NCBI RefSeq assembly: GCF_017068395.1
Contig: NZ_CP070615.1
Span: 186,001-250,000 of the forward strand
Length of the DNA stretch: 64,000 nucleotides
Direction: 5' to 3'
DNA from: Rhodococcus pseudokoreensis
Lineage (GTDB): Bacteria > Actinomycetota > Actinomycetes > Mycobacteriales > Mycobacteriaceae
Shown here: one piece after another, positions 18,777 through 28,705 of the stretch
Position numbering within the stretch: the stretch's first letter is position 1
Layout of the letters: every line of letters begins with the position of its first letter
Made by a program: the position numbers and the translations under genes
Notes under the pieces: model-generated
Database searches by the model: none
What the model saw: only the letters and a program-made list of their open reading frames with translations
Told to the model about the DNA's origin: nothing

Positions 18777-18874
18777 CGCGGCGACCGCCAGGGGCAGGGG
18801 CAGACCCGGCCCGGCGGTCGGGCGACGCGTCGTGGCCGCGTCTCCCGACCGCGCTCGGCCGATCAGTGTGAGAT

Positions 18875-19915
18875 TCAGAGCAAACCGGCTTCCGTCATGA
18901 GCTCGGTGACCTGCGGGCTGTTGAGCTTCGCGGGGTCGACCTGCGGGGCCTGCAGTTCAGCGAGGGGAACCAGCTTCGGATTCGCGGGCACGCCGTTGCC
19001 CACCGTGTACTCGAACGACGTCCCCGTCTGCAGAACGTCCTGCCCCTTCTGGCCGGTGACGAACTTCAGGAACTGCTGCGCCGCATCCTGCTTCGTGCTG
19101 GACTTCAGGACACCACCACCGGAGACGCTGACGAACGCACCGGGGTCCTCGTTCTTGAAGTAGTGGAGCGCCACATTGTTGCTGTTCTCACCGGTCTTGG
19201 CTTGATCACCGAACCAGTAGTAGTGGTAGATGACACCGCCCGGGATCTCACCGGCGTTGACAGCCTTCATCACGGCGCCGTTGCCCTTGTAGGTGCGGAC
19301 GTTGTCCTTCATCCCGGCCAACCACTGCCGGGTGGCGTCCTCGCCCTTCAGTTCGAGCAGTGCACTGACGATGGCCTGGAAGTCGGCGCCCGACGGGGAC
19401 GCCGCCCAGCGGTCCTTCCAGGCCGGATCCTGCAGGTCGAGCAGCGACTTCGGCAGCTGGTCCTGGGGCAGCTGGTCCTTGTTGTACGCGAATACGGTGG
19501 AGCGGGCCGCGATGCCGGTCCACTTGCCGCTCGACGGCCGGTACTGGCTCGGGACCTGGTCGAGGACGTCCTGGTTCACGTCGGTGAAGAGCCCGGCGTT
19601 CTCCACCAGCGTCATGGCCGGGGAGTTCTCGGTGAGGAACACGTCGGCCGGCGACTGGTCGCCCTCGGCCACGAGCTGGTTGCCGAGTTCGGTGTCGCTG
19701 CCGTTGCGCAGTTCCACCTCGATGCCGGTCTCCGCGGTGAAGGCGTCGGCCCACTCCTGGGTCAACGATTCGTGCTGCGCGTTGTACACGGTGATCTGGT
19801 TGGCGGCGCCCGAGTCGGTCGCGTTGTCCGAACCGGAATCCGAGCACCCCGCCACCGTCAGCACCGCGGCGGTGGCGAGCGCCACCCCCGACATCAGTCC
19901 GATCCGCATCCTCAT
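18875..19915 (-). CDS. Fe(III) ABC importer substrate-binding lipoprotein
   Basis: A 346-aa FutA/FbpA-like periplasmic-type binding protein anchored as a lipoprotein (signal peptide ending TVAGC, lipobox Cys near residue 24). The beginning ITVYNAQHESLTQEWADAF and the later GVIYHYYWFGD, with two adjacent Tyr, match the ferric-binding family whose Tyr residues ligate iron. It is first in the operon with permease and ATPase. GGAGGACGG lies just before the ATG. Confidence 0.9.
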   Translation of the reverse strand: MRMRIGLMSGVALATAAVLTVAGCSDSGSDNATDSGAANQITVYNAQHESLTQEWADAFTAETGIEVELRNGSDTELGNQLVAEGDQSPADVFLTENSPAMTLVENAGLFTDVNQDVLDQVPSQYRPSSGKWTGIAARSTVFAYNKDQLPQDQLPKSLLDLQDPAWKDRWAASPSGADFQAIVSALLELKGEDATRQWLAGMKDNVRTYKGNGAVMKAVNAGEIPGGVIYHYYWFGDQAKTGENSNNVALHYFKNEDPGAFVSVSGGGVLKSSTKQDAAQQFLKFVTGQKGQDVLQTGTSFEYTVGNGVPANPKLVPLAELQAPQVDPAKLNSPQVTELMTEAGLL

Positions 19916-19974
19916 CGTCCGTCCTCCTCGCAGCGGGAACTCTCCCAGCCGTCATTAGGAAAATGATGCTACCC

Positions 19975-19993
19975 ACAGGATTGGCAAACCTAA
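19975..19993 (-). promoter_or_regulatory. candidate IdeR/DtxR iron box before the iron importer
   Basis: On the minus strand TTAGGTTTGCCAATCCTGT matches 13 of 19 positions of the DtxR/IdeR consensus TTAGGTTAGGCTAACCTAA. It lies about 60 bp upstream of the binding-protein start. It would repress the operon under iron-replete conditions. Confidence 0.5.
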
Positions 19994-20378
19994 CCATCCG
20001 GAATCTGGTGCGCAACAGGCGGGAAGCGTCGGCCCGTCCGGGTGGGGAGGAGGAAGGACCGGATGCGGAGCTGGTGGACGTCCCTGTGTAAGTGGGAATG
20101 GGTCGAGCGATCACCACACCGTGACAGCCGATCAATGCCCGAAACCGAACCCCGGCATAGACCGTCGACGGTGCACCGCGAGAGTCACCCAATCAGCGCC
20201 CGGTCGGTGTGGATCCATGCTTGCCCGATGGCAGGCGTGGCATACCCCGGAAGTTCATCGAGGGCATGGTGTGGACTTGGCCTCGAGGCCAGAGGTGCTG
20301 GATACGGCGTGTGTGGGCAACGATCGGTTCCGACCATGGGATCGTCCCCTGATCGTCGCGCTTCCGACACGCCTGTAA
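19994..20378. other. intergenic, nothing recognised
   Basis: Between the iron importer promoter and the end of the adenylation gene. No coding or RNA feature can be supported. The open frames here are extensions of shadow frames. Confidence 0.5.
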
Positions 20379-23003
20379 TCAATGCGTATGTCGGCGGGCG
20401 GGCAATTGTTTCCCTGCGGCGACGGCCTGGTTCGAACCAAACATCGATGCGATCGGGTTCCGGTCCGATTTCGTCCGCACGGCACCGGGCCGTCGGCGCA
20501 GGCCGAGTACGAATGTCACCGCTTGCCAGTAGAGGACGCCGACGAGAATCGACAGCACCAGCGCCAACCAGGGATGGTCGTCGCGCAGCGGCAGATACAC
20601 CTGGAAATGTGTCAGGTAGATGTAGAGGGACGCACTCGCCAACACCCCTGCCACTCGGCTCAGCATCGTGGGGCAGGGGACGGACCGGAACCAGACCAGC
20701 AGGCAGAGCCCACCGACGACGATGATTTCCCGCCGGGTCTCGCCGAAGAAGAACCCGGGTACCGTGGCCACGACCACCGCGGTGACGCAGAGTCGATGCC
20801 AAATGGTCGTCGACTTGGCGGCTGCCCAGCCGAGGGCGAACAACCAGAAGACCACCGACGCGCTCAGGATGCGATTGCGGCTGTCGTCGACATCGACCAG
20901 CCCGTACCGGGTGAGCAGGCCGAGGGCCACGAACCCCATCGCGAACCAGAACGGGTGCCTGCGCTCGATGCGGTCGACGAGCGGTATGGAGAGCACCGCG
21001 GCGGCGGCGAGCACGATGTACACGATCGCTTCGACGAACCAGTATCTCCACTCGGCGGACCACCCGTCCGGACCGAGGATTCCGTTGAGCAGGAACGCAC
21101 TGGTGATCCGGTAGTCCCCGGTGAGGGCGATGACGGACCCGATCCACACCATGCTGGGAACGGCGATCCGGGCGACGCTCCCGAGTGTGTGGCGGACACG
21201 GTCGGTCCGCTCGGCTGCGCCGAGGTGGAAGCGTGCGAAGTTGTAGCCCGCGATCCCGAGGAGCACGTGCGCTCCGCCGAGCACCGTGAACAGGTGAATG
21301 TGCGAGCCCGCGATCAGCACGATCGCCACCGCGCGGAGCAGAACGTTGGTTTCCACAGTCCGCCACCGACGTCGCGGCCGCGGAGCCGGTGCGAAGTCCC
21401 CGACACGGGTGGTGTGCCAGTTCTCGGGGAGGTAGCCGAGCATCTCCTCGAGTCGCAGGGACATCCGCACGTAGGACAGCGAGTCGCCGCCCAGGCTCAC
21501 GAACGTGCTGTCGTCGGTGACGTGCGTGCAGCGGAGGATGTCGGCATACAACGCCCGTACGGCGTCGGTGTCGGGGTCTGTGGTCGATTGCGCGGCCGGC
21601 GGGGGTTCGGACGCGTGTGCCAGCTCGGCGACGGCGCGGAGGTCGGGTTTGCCCGTGGAGGTCCGCGGAAGCTCGTCGACGGGGCACACCCGGATGGCTG
21701 CGGCGGGAAGACCCGAGGCCCGGGCGGTCGCGTGCCGGACCGTGTCCACATCGCCGCAGTTCTGGACGGCCACGATCAACTCGTCCGTTCCGCCCGCGCA
21801 GCAGGCCGTCAGCCCGTGCTGCGCGAGTGCCGACTCGACGTGCTGCAGGTCGATCCGCAGTCCGAAGACCTTGGCGAATCGGCTGCGGCGACCGACCACC
21901 TCGTACAACCCGTCACCCGTCTGCCGGGCGAGGTCACCGGTCCGCAGTTCGCCGCCCAGGGTGTCACCGAGGCGCAGGTCGTCGGGGGTGTGGGCGTAGC
22001 CGAGCATCACGTTCGGGCCCGCGTAGATCAGCTCACCGGCGCCGTCCGGGGCGTCGGCGACCGGTTCGAGCCGGAAGGATCCGCCGGGAATCGGCCGGCC
22101 GATCGACTGCGGGTCGGTGGCGGCGAGTTCCGGTGGTAGGTACGCCATCCGGGCGGTCGCCTCCGTCTGCCCGTACATGACGAACAAATCCCAGCCCCGC
22201 CGTCGACCCAGATCCGCAAAGGCCCGCACCCGGTCCGGTGCCAGCCGCCCGCCGGCCTGCGTGATGTACCGCAGGTCGGGCAGATCCAGTTCGTCGAACC
22301 CGATCCGGTCGAGGAGATCGAAGGTGTAGGGCACACCCGCGAAGCTGGTGCCGCGGTGGGCCTTGAAGAGGTCCCAGAACCCGGGGTCGGTGACCGAGTG
22401 GGGCGTGAGGATCAGGGCGGCGCCGCGGAGGAGGTGGCTGTGGATGACCGATAACCCGTAGCAGTAGTGCATGGGCAGCGTCGTCACCGCACGGTCGGTG
22501 CCCTGGATGTCGAGGTATTCCGCGATCGACTCGGCGTTGGCCTGCACGTTGCGGTGCGAGAGGCGGACGAGTTTCGGTGATCCGGTTGATCCGGAGGTGC
22601 TCAGCAGCAGCGCGAGGTCGGGGTGCAGCAGGTGCGCGGAACACTCACGGACCTCCTCGACCACCGTGCGCCCGTCGGCGCTGCGCACCACGACGTCGGG
22701 TCGGTACGCGGCGATCAGGGCCTCGAGACTGTCGGGATTGTCGCCCGGTGCCAGCAACACCGGATGCCCGGCGAACAGGGCCGAGAGATAGGTGACGATC
22801 AGATCGATCTCGTTGGTGCCGGCGACCAACACCAGACGTCGGGTCCCGCCGAGCCGTGAAGCGCCCCGCTCGACGCGTTCTGCCAGTTCACGGTAGGTCA
22901 CCGTCTCGCCCGGAGTAATCAGCGCCGGAAAGTCACCGAATCTTCCCAGCTCACGCACGAAGCCCACCGCGGGGCGCTCTACATGGACGGACGAGCTGGA
23001 CAC
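20379..23003 (-). CDS. fused adenylation-carrier-membrane acyltransferase protein
   Basis: An 874-aa protein. Residues about 15-470 are an AMP-binding (ANL) domain with STSGSTGSPK at 135-144, YGQTEATARMAY and ELRTGDLARQTGDGLYEVVGR, and the A10-type lysine region PRTSTGKPDL. Residues about 480-545 are a carrier domain with the phosphopantetheine motif LGGDSLSY (Ser near 507). Residues about 560-840 are a multi-span membrane domain like acyltransferase-3/OafA (VLLRAVAIVLIAGSHIHLF...YLTHFQVYLPL). It probably activates an acyl or amino acid, loads it on its own carrier and transfers it at the membrane. The upstream iron box suggests siderophore-linked chemistry; the product is unknown. Confidence 0.85.
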   Translation of the reverse strand: MSSSSVHVERPAVGFVRELGRFGDFPALITPGETVTYRELAERVERGASRLGGTRRLVLVAGTNEIDLIVTYLSALFAGHPVLLAPGDNPDSLEALIAAYRPDVVVRSADGRTVVEEVRECSAHLLHPDLALLLSTSGSTGSPKLVRLSHRNVQANAESIAEYLDIQGTDRAVTTLPMHYCYGLSVIHSHLLRGAALILTPHSVTDPGFWDLFKAHRGTSFAGVPYTFDLLDRIGFDELDLPDLRYITQAGGRLAPDRVRAFADLGRRRGWDLFVMYGQTEATARMAYLPPELAATDPQSIGRPIPGGSFRLEPVADAPDGAGELIYAGPNVMLGYAHTPDDLRLGDTLGGELRTGDLARQTGDGLYEVVGRRSRFAKVFGLRIDLQHVESALAQHGLTACCAGGTDELIVAVQNCGDVDTVRHATARASGLPAAAIRVCPVDELPRTSTGKPDLRAVAELAHASEPPPAAQSTTDPDTDAVRALYADILRCTHVTDDSTFVSLGGDSLSYVRMSLRLEEMLGYLPENWHTTRVGDFAPAPRPRRRWRTVETNVLLRAVAIVLIAGSHIHLFTVLGGAHVLLGIAGYNFARFHLGAAERTDRVRHTLGSVARIAVPSMVWIGSVIALTGDYRITSAFLLNGILGPDGWSAEWRYWFVEAIVYIVLAAAAVLSIPLVDRIERRHPFWFAMGFVALGLLTRYGLVDVDDSRNRILSASVVFWLFALGWAAAKSTTIWHRLCVTAVVVATVPGFFFGETRREIIVVGGLCLLVWFRSVPCPTMLSRVAGVLASASLYIYLTHFQVYLPLRDDHPWLALVLSILVGVLYWQAVTFVLGLRRRPGAVRTKSDRNPIASMFGSNQAVAAGKQLPARRHTH

Positions 23004-23015
23004 CGACCGAGTCTA

Positions 23016-23034
23016 TAAGGCATGCCGTACCTAA
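23016..23034 (-). promoter_or_regulatory. candidate IdeR/DtxR iron box before the fused synthetase
   Basis: TTAGGTACGGCATGCCTTA on the minus strand keeps both outer half-sites (TTAGG, CCTTA) and 13 of 19 consensus positions. It ends 13 bp upstream of the ATG, a repressing position. Confidence 0.5.
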
Positions 23035-24762
23035 CACGCCCGGTGGGACAGCTAGAGCAGGGGAACTATACCGTTGGTCGCTCAGCGGGGGCGTGGATCC
23101 GGAACCGATGCCGGAGCGCCGGACCAAACCCCCTGAGGTCCAGATGGCGGTTTGGGATCAGTCGTGGCCGCCTCCTTCTGCTCGGCCCGACCCGGTGCGG
23201 ATCGCACCAGCGCCATCGGACGCGAACGCGCCACCAACCCGCTCCCCGGCGAGCCGAGGAGTTGCGGACGGAGCATTCGAGCCGGAGATAGCTGATTGTT
23301 CTCGGTAGTTTCGATCGCGCTCTGGCTGTGACTTGACTCAGCTGTCAATAGTCAACTGTGGAGATGGTGGCCTGCGGCCGCGGTACGACCCGACCAGAGC
23401 TCGGCAACGCCGTCCGCTCGGTGCGGTTCCGCGGCAAGGGCTCTCACGGATCCAGGATCCGATGGTATGGCTGAAAGCGCGCGGGCATGACCTCGTTCGA
23501 TTGAGGAAATCGGATGAGGTTTCGGAAGGTGACGAGGAGAGCCATGAAGGGACTCGGTGGTCTCGACGCCGAGGTGGTGGACATCTTGTGGTCCTCACCC
23601 GAGCCGATCGGTGCACGGTCTGCTCGGCAGGATCCACGACCGCACGCAGCCCGTGACGAACCGGCTCGGGGATCTAGTATTCGTCCAGGTCCTGCGGTCG
23701 GGATGTCCCGCTACCCGTTGATCTGCCCGGCGCTCGATACGGGGTTATCGATGATGACTTCCGGCCCGTCTGGTGCGCGAGATCTTGCGCCAGGTCACCG
23801 ACCCCTTCGAATGCGGGTGCGGTATTCGCCGCCACGCTCGATCAGCGGATCCGCCGCTCCAGAGTCGTCGGGTGCGAAAAGAGGTTCGGAACCGATCGGA
23901 GGGGACCGACTGGGGTCTCTCGGACGTGCGTCGTGCTCCTCGGGTGGGTGCGGTGTTGCGTGCCGGTTCGGTGTTGGTAACCCCGGATCCGCTCCCGCGG
24001 AGCGCGGATCGGAGTTAAATGAAGTCGCAGGCGTAGTGGATTTCGACAGCGAGTAAGCCCAACTCAGGGTCCGCCGCCACCCGCTCCGGTCCAGTCGTGA
24101 CCCGCGCGGACGGCATAGCGTATCGGGTGCGCGATGATCGACGCAGTGACAGGGCTCCACTCGAGGAAGAAGCGAGCGCGTCGAGGCCCGACCGGGCCCG
24201 TCCGAACGCGTCGAGCCCGAGGCAGATGGCGGCGGTGTCACGCTCCGGAGCCCGCTCACGGTGACGACGTGGACACCAGCGCAGGCGGCGCTGCCCGTCA
24301 CCGAGGGAATCGATCAGCTCGACAGGGCGCGCAGCGAGGGCCGTCACCCGATCCGCTAGCGGGGCGATACCGCGACCAGGACCGTGTGGCCGTCTCCGAA
24401 ACCGCGCAGTTCCCGATCGAGGGCACCGGCAGTGCGACACCCCGGCACGAGGACACCGCCTCGGTGGCGCGCCTGCTTCGCAGTAGCGCGCCGAACTGTC
24501 CCTGTTCGGCATGCGCCGGCCGGTTGACCGAATCAGTGTCCGCTGCAACAGATGTCGTCCGAATAGTCGGTACGGGTATTGGCGCTTCGCTGCCTCTTCA
24601 GCCGGGCGGGAAAGAGGTGTACGGCATCAGCCGGGCGGATCTGCCGCCCGTTTCCGCACTTGCCGTCGCTGCGGTCACCGGTTCCCCGGCGACGCCCGAG
24701 TCGGAGCCGCTGTTGGTGCCGGTCCAGAACGCGGTCTGGTGAGGCGTCGGGGAGGGAAACGC
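23035..24762. other. 1.7-kb region with gene debris only
   Basis: Apart from a BlaI-like N-terminal remnant at 23544-23612, I find no gene I can support. The plus-strand frame ending at 24742 is open for about 200 codons and its last part (SPATPESEPLLVPVQNAVW) is not obviously random, but matches no family I know. The stretch looks like eroded DNA. Confidence 0.4.
23544..23612 (+). pseudogene. N-terminal remnant of a BlaI-like repressor gene
   Basis: ATG at 23544 opens MKGLGGLDAEVVDILWSS, which fits the BlaI/MecI N-terminus (compare GFGELEAVVMDRIW in the intact repressor at 56734-57111). After about 22 codons the similarity ends. It is too short for certainty. Confidence 0.4.
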
Positions 24763-27603
24763 ATGGCCGAACGTGGGCGGGAATCGGATCCGTGGATCGT
24801 CACCGCGGCTATCACTCTTGTGGTTCTCGGCGTGCTCAACTTGCTCGCTATCGGGATGACGACGAATGCCGTTCGACACGTGCTGTTCGCGGCAGCCGGT
24901 CTCGCCCTGATGTGGTGGGTCTCTCGCCTGCGAATGGGTGACCTCCGCGCCTTCGGGTGGGTGGTGTTCACGGTGGCCACCGTGATGTTGGCGGCGGTGC
25001 CGCTCGCCGGGGTCGCAACCAAAGGCGCCCAGCGCTGGTTGGACTTCGGCGTGTTCACCGTCCAGCCGTCCGAACTCGCCAAGCTCGGTCTGATCCTGGT
25101 TCCGGCCGGCATCCTGGCCGGCGGATTCACCTTCGGCCGGTTCGTGGCAGCCCTGGCGGCGGCGGGCGTGCCGATCGCGCTGGTCGCGCTGCAACCGGAC
25201 CTGTCGACTGCCGTGGTACTCGTCGCGACCGTCATGGTCATGCTCATCCTGGCCAGGGTGCCGCTGCTGCCCCTGCTTCCGTTGCTCGCGGTGGGTATCG
25301 CGTCGTTGCCCCTCGCCGTTCTCTTCCTCCGCCCCTATCAACTCGAACGCGTACAGGTGTTCTTGTCCAGCAGTGCCGACCCGAGCGGGGCGGGATGGGC
25401 GGCGCGGCAGGCGGACATCGCGATCGGCAGCGGCGGGTGGTGGGGTCTGGCACGGGACCCGCTCTACGACGTGCGAGCCGACTACCTTCCCGAAGCGGAG
25501 CACGATCTCGCGTTTGCCAGCCTGGTCTACGGGTGGGGGCTGTTCGCCGGCCTGGCGGTGGTGGTGGCCACCTCGGTGATCGTGTGGCGGGCGGTTCTCG
25601 CCGCCCGCACGGCCAGGACCCGGGAGGCGGCCCTCGTCGCGGCGGGTATCGGCGGGTTGTTCGGGATTCACGCTCTGGTATCGGTCGGTGCGAGTCTGTC
25701 CCTCTTGCCGCATACCGGGATGCCGATTCCGCTGTTCAGCTACGGGGGTACCGCCGCCCTCGCCGGGTTCGTCGGTGTCGGACTGGTGCTCGCGGTGCGT
25801 CGTGACGGTGTCGCGCGACCGCTGTGGGCTCCGGAGCCGAAACGGCGCCGTCACCACCGACCCAGAGCAGTCTCGGCCGGCGCCATGACGGTCACCGCCT
25901 CACTCATGGTGATGTCGGTGGTCACCTGGCAGCTGCAGCACGACCGCGGCCCGGAGCTCCGCACGATGGGCGAGGCACAGATGACGCGCTGTATCCGGCT
26001 GCCCGCAGAGCGCGGTCTCATCCTCGACCGCAACGGCGTGCCGCTCGCGGTGAACGCCGCCGAGTACGCCGTTGCGGTGGTGTCCGGGATATTCGACGAG
26101 AACGACGCGGCCTCGCGCGGTCGACTTGCCGCGTTGCTGGGTAGCTCACCGGACGAGCTGACCGAGGTGTTGCGTGGGCGTGGTGAGGGGGAGCCGCAGA
26201 TCGCTGTCGGCAGGGTCACGCCCGACCAGGCTCGGCGGATCGTGGATGCCCGGCTCCCCGGGATGCTCGTCGTTCCGTCCGGTCGCCGGAGTTATCCGTA
26301 CGGCGCGATGCTCGCGTCGGTGCTCGGCCACGTCGGGGTCGCCGACCAGCAGGACATGGAACGGTGGCCGCACCTGGCGCTGGGATCCCGCGTCGGTAAG
26401 GCGGGGCTCGAGAAGCAGTACGACGCGTTGTTACGGGGCAGCGACGGCAAGCAGTGCCTGTACGTCGATCCGGCCGGACGTCTGGTCGCCACCGGTGAGC
26501 GGGTGGACCCGCTGCGCGGCCACGACCTGCGGTTGAACCTCGACATCGGCCTGCAAGACCTGGCCACCACCGCGCTGACCGAAGCGATCCGGACCAGCCG
26601 GGGCGACCTGGGCGCTGCGATCGTGATGGACGCGCGCACCGGGGCGGTGCTGGCCCTCGCCAGTGTCCCGGGAGCCGACAACAACGTCTACGGGCCCCCG
26701 GCCGACGTCGTCGCGCTGGCGGCGCAGGCCCAGACACCCGGTCCGAGTCCGTTGGTCAACAACGTCACCCAGACCGCCGTGCCGCCCGGGTCGACCTTCA
26801 AGATCGTCGTCGCCGCCGCGAACGCCGAATATCCGGTCCTGGCGCCGGACGCAGTGATCGAAACCGGCGCGGCTTACACCTACGGTGGGCACACCTTCCG
26901 GAACTGGCAGCCGATGGGACCACACAATCTGCTCCAGGCGATCCAGCGGTCCGACAACGTCTACTTCTACAAGCTCGGTGAACTCCTGGGCCCGGAGAAG
27001 ATGGCGGACGTCGCGGACCAACTCGGCGCCGGCCGACGATCGGGGATCGACCTGCCCGGTGAGGCCGAGGGATTCCTGGGCACCCCGGCGAACGTCGGAA
27101 GCATCGGGGCCACCTGGTATCCGGGCTCCACCCTGCTGATGGGCATCGGGCAGGGCACCGTCAGCGCGACCCCTCTGCAGGTGGCGCGCTGGACCGCGGG
27201 TATCGCCACCGGCGCGATGGTCACCCCCCAGCTCGCGGCGGCGTACGGGCCGACGGCCGAGATCCCAATTCCCACCGCACAACCGCTTCGGCTGCCCTTC
27301 GCGGACCGACTCGACCCCGTCCGCGCGGGGATGCGGGCGTCCGCTTCGGCCGGCACCGCCGGGCAACTCGCCGACCTGCCGGTGCCCGCCGCCGCCAAGA
27401 CGGGCACGGCGGAGGATCCGTCGGCGCCCGGGGAGGGTCTCAATGCCTGGTTCTCCGCGATCGCGCCCTTCGAAGCGCCCGAGATTGTGGTGTCGGTGTT
27501 GGTCCGTGGCGGTGGGTTCGGATCGGCGACGTCCGGGCCCGTGGTGAAGAAACTCCTCGAGCGCTACTTCCCGCGGCCGCCTGGCGTGGTGCCGAATCGG
27601 TGA
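24763..27603 (+). CDS. natural fusion of RodA/FtsW glycosyltransferase and class B PBP
   Basis: One uninterrupted 946-aa frame. Residues about 15-345 are a SEDS polymerase (GAQRWLDFGVFTVQPSELAKLG, LQPDLSTAVVL, LPEAEHDLAFA, PIPLFSYGGTAAL). A basic linker (EPKRRRHHRPR) leads to a membrane helix near 372-390. A PBP dimerisation region follows, then a transpeptidase domain with SxxK (STFK, Ser about 677), SDN (about 730) and KTG (about 879). In mycobacteria rodA and pbpA are adjacent separate genes; here the lipid II polymerase and cross-linking enzyme are one chain. The ATG is preceded by GGGAGGGAAAC. The expected pstP/pknAB neighbours are absent, so this is a second, stand-alone elongation-type synthase. 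Confidence 0.93.
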   Translation: MAERGRESDPWIVTAAITLVVLGVLNLLAIGMTTNAVRHVLFAAAGLALMWWVSRLRMGDLRAFGWVVFTVATVMLAAVPLAGVATKGAQRWLDFGVFTVQPSELAKLGLILVPAGILAGGFTFGRFVAALAAAGVPIALVALQPDLSTAVVLVATVMVMLILARVPLLPLLPLLAVGIASLPLAVLFLRPYQLERVQVFLSSSADPSGAGWAARQADIAIGSGGWWGLARDPLYDVRADYLPEAEHDLAFASLVYGWGLFAGLAVVVATSVIVWRAVLAARTARTREAALVAAGIGGLFGIHALVSVGASLSLLPHTGMPIPLFSYGGTAALAGFVGVGLVLAVRRDGVARPLWAPEPKRRRHHRPRAVSAGAMTVTASLMVMSVVTWQLQHDRGPELRTMGEAQMTRCIRLPAERGLILDRNGVPLAVNAAEYAVAVVSGIFDENDAASRGRLAALLGSSPDELTEVLRGRGEGEPQIAVGRVTPDQARRIVDARLPGMLVVPSGRRSYPYGAMLASVLGHVGVADQQDMERWPHLALGSRVGKAGLEKQYDALLRGSDGKQCLYVDPAGRLVATGERVDPLRGHDLRLNLDIGLQDLATTALTEAIRTSRGDLGAAIVMDARTGAVLALASVPGADNNVYGPPADVVALAAQAQTPGPSPLVNNVTQTAVPPGSTFKIVVAAANAEYPVLAPDAVIETGAAYTYGGHTFRNWQPMGPHNLLQAIQRSDNVYFYKLGELLGPEKMADVADQLGAGRRSGIDLPGEAEGFLGTPANVGSIGATWYPGSTLLMGIGQGTVSATPLQVARWTAGIATGAMVTPQLAAAYGPTAEIPIPTAQPLRLPFADRLDPVRAGMRASASAGTAGQLADLPVPAAAKTGTAEDPSAPGEGLNAWFSAIAPFEAPEIVVSVLVRGGGFGSATSGPVVKKLLERYFPRPPGVVPNR

Positions 27604-27812
27604 CAAGCGCGCCCGGGCAGCGCGGACGACTTCCGGCGGGGGCGAAGGCAACGTCCCCGGCCAGCTTCCGACGCCGACACCGTCCCACTCGGCGCACCCG
27701 CCAACGGCCGTCAGCGGACCGCCCCAAGTCAGCCCAGCAGCTCCGCCAAACTGAACTGCGAGCGGCCAACTCCTGACGGAGCGTTGCCACCCTTTGAGGT
27801 GTTGAGGTCGAT

Positions 27813-28079
27813 TTACGAGGTGGTGGCGTTGATGACCTCGAACACCGCGGGCGTGGGTATCTCCTGAGGGAGCTTCGGACGAATGTTCTCGTCGAAGAAG
27901 GCGTCGTGATCCGCCTGGGTTTCCCAGATCTCGGAGACGGTGAGGCCGTCTCCTTCGAGAAATGCGTAGTGCGCGATGAATCCCTTGGCTGATCGGAGAT
28001 CACCCAAGGTGACGTCGGCGATCGCCGAGTACTGATCTGCGGTCATACCCGGTGCGTGGTGACGAACTACGACAGACAT
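27813..28079 (-). CDS. ABM/dimeric alpha-beta barrel small protein
   Basis: An 88-aa protein resembling antibiotic-biosynthesis-monooxygenase or EthD-like ferredoxin folds: an N-terminal strand MSVVVRHHAPGMTADQY, helix, GFIAHYAFLEGDGLTVSEIWETQADHDAFF. ATG at 28079 is used; an upstream in-frame extension to 28124 is possible. The reaction is unknown. It stands alone. Confidence 0.75.
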   Translation of the reverse strand: MSVVVRHHAPGMTADQYSAIADVTLGDLRSAKGFIAHYAFLEGDGLTVSEIWETQADHDAFFDENIRPKLPQEIPTPAVFEVINATTS

Positions 28080-28379
28080 GCTGCTGCCCTTTCCGAACGG
28101 TTGTTCAGGGCCGGAGAGGCCCACGGAAGTTCTGGAACGTGACGCGCCTCATATTACGGGGCGCGGTTGTGTTCGTCTCTTACGTCGGCCTGGGTGCATC
28201 TCCGCAGTACCCGCAAAAAAATGGCCCCGCCATCAACCAAATCGCCCGGCGTGCTCGAGGATCTTCAGCTTCCGACTCGGCGCCGAGACAGACGAGGGCT
28301 GACAGCCGCCCGGTGCGAGGGGGGCGAACGGCGGGAGCGGAAGACCGGTCAGCCAATGCAACGACGCAGGAGGGCACTT

Positions 28380-28703
28380 CGTCATCCCCACCACTAACTG
28401 ATCGGCGTCCACCGGCGCGTCCCCCGTTCGGGTTGCATTGATCGACAAGGTGATCCAGTCCTCGATGCTCTGAAGGACAGCTGCACCGAAGAGGGTTGTC
28501 ATCGATGAATTTCAATCCCTCACCGAATCTGTGGATCTCGTCGGTGCGCGGCTCCGCTGTTGACGTGGGCCGTGAAGCCGCCGGCGCGCACCCTGAGGAT
28601 CGAGCGAACCCAGTTTCCATCCCAGTAGTCCGTGGCCTCAGGATGCGAGCGGCTGTGCACCACGATTGCGAGATGGTCGACATCGACAGAGCCGACGACG
28701 AGG
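28380..28703 (-). pseudogene. WapI/DUF6228-like immunity-type gene, frameshifted
   Basis: Three frames in succession read DYWDGNWVRSILRVRAGGFTA, then RTDEIHRFGEGLKFIDDN, then AAVLQSIEDWITLSINATRTG. This order resembles the WapI-type immunity/DUF6228 family (WDGNW, GGF, then a helical stretch). At least two frameshifts separate them, so the gene is dead. The family call is from memory of motifs. Confidence 0.5.
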
Positions 28704-28705
28704 CT

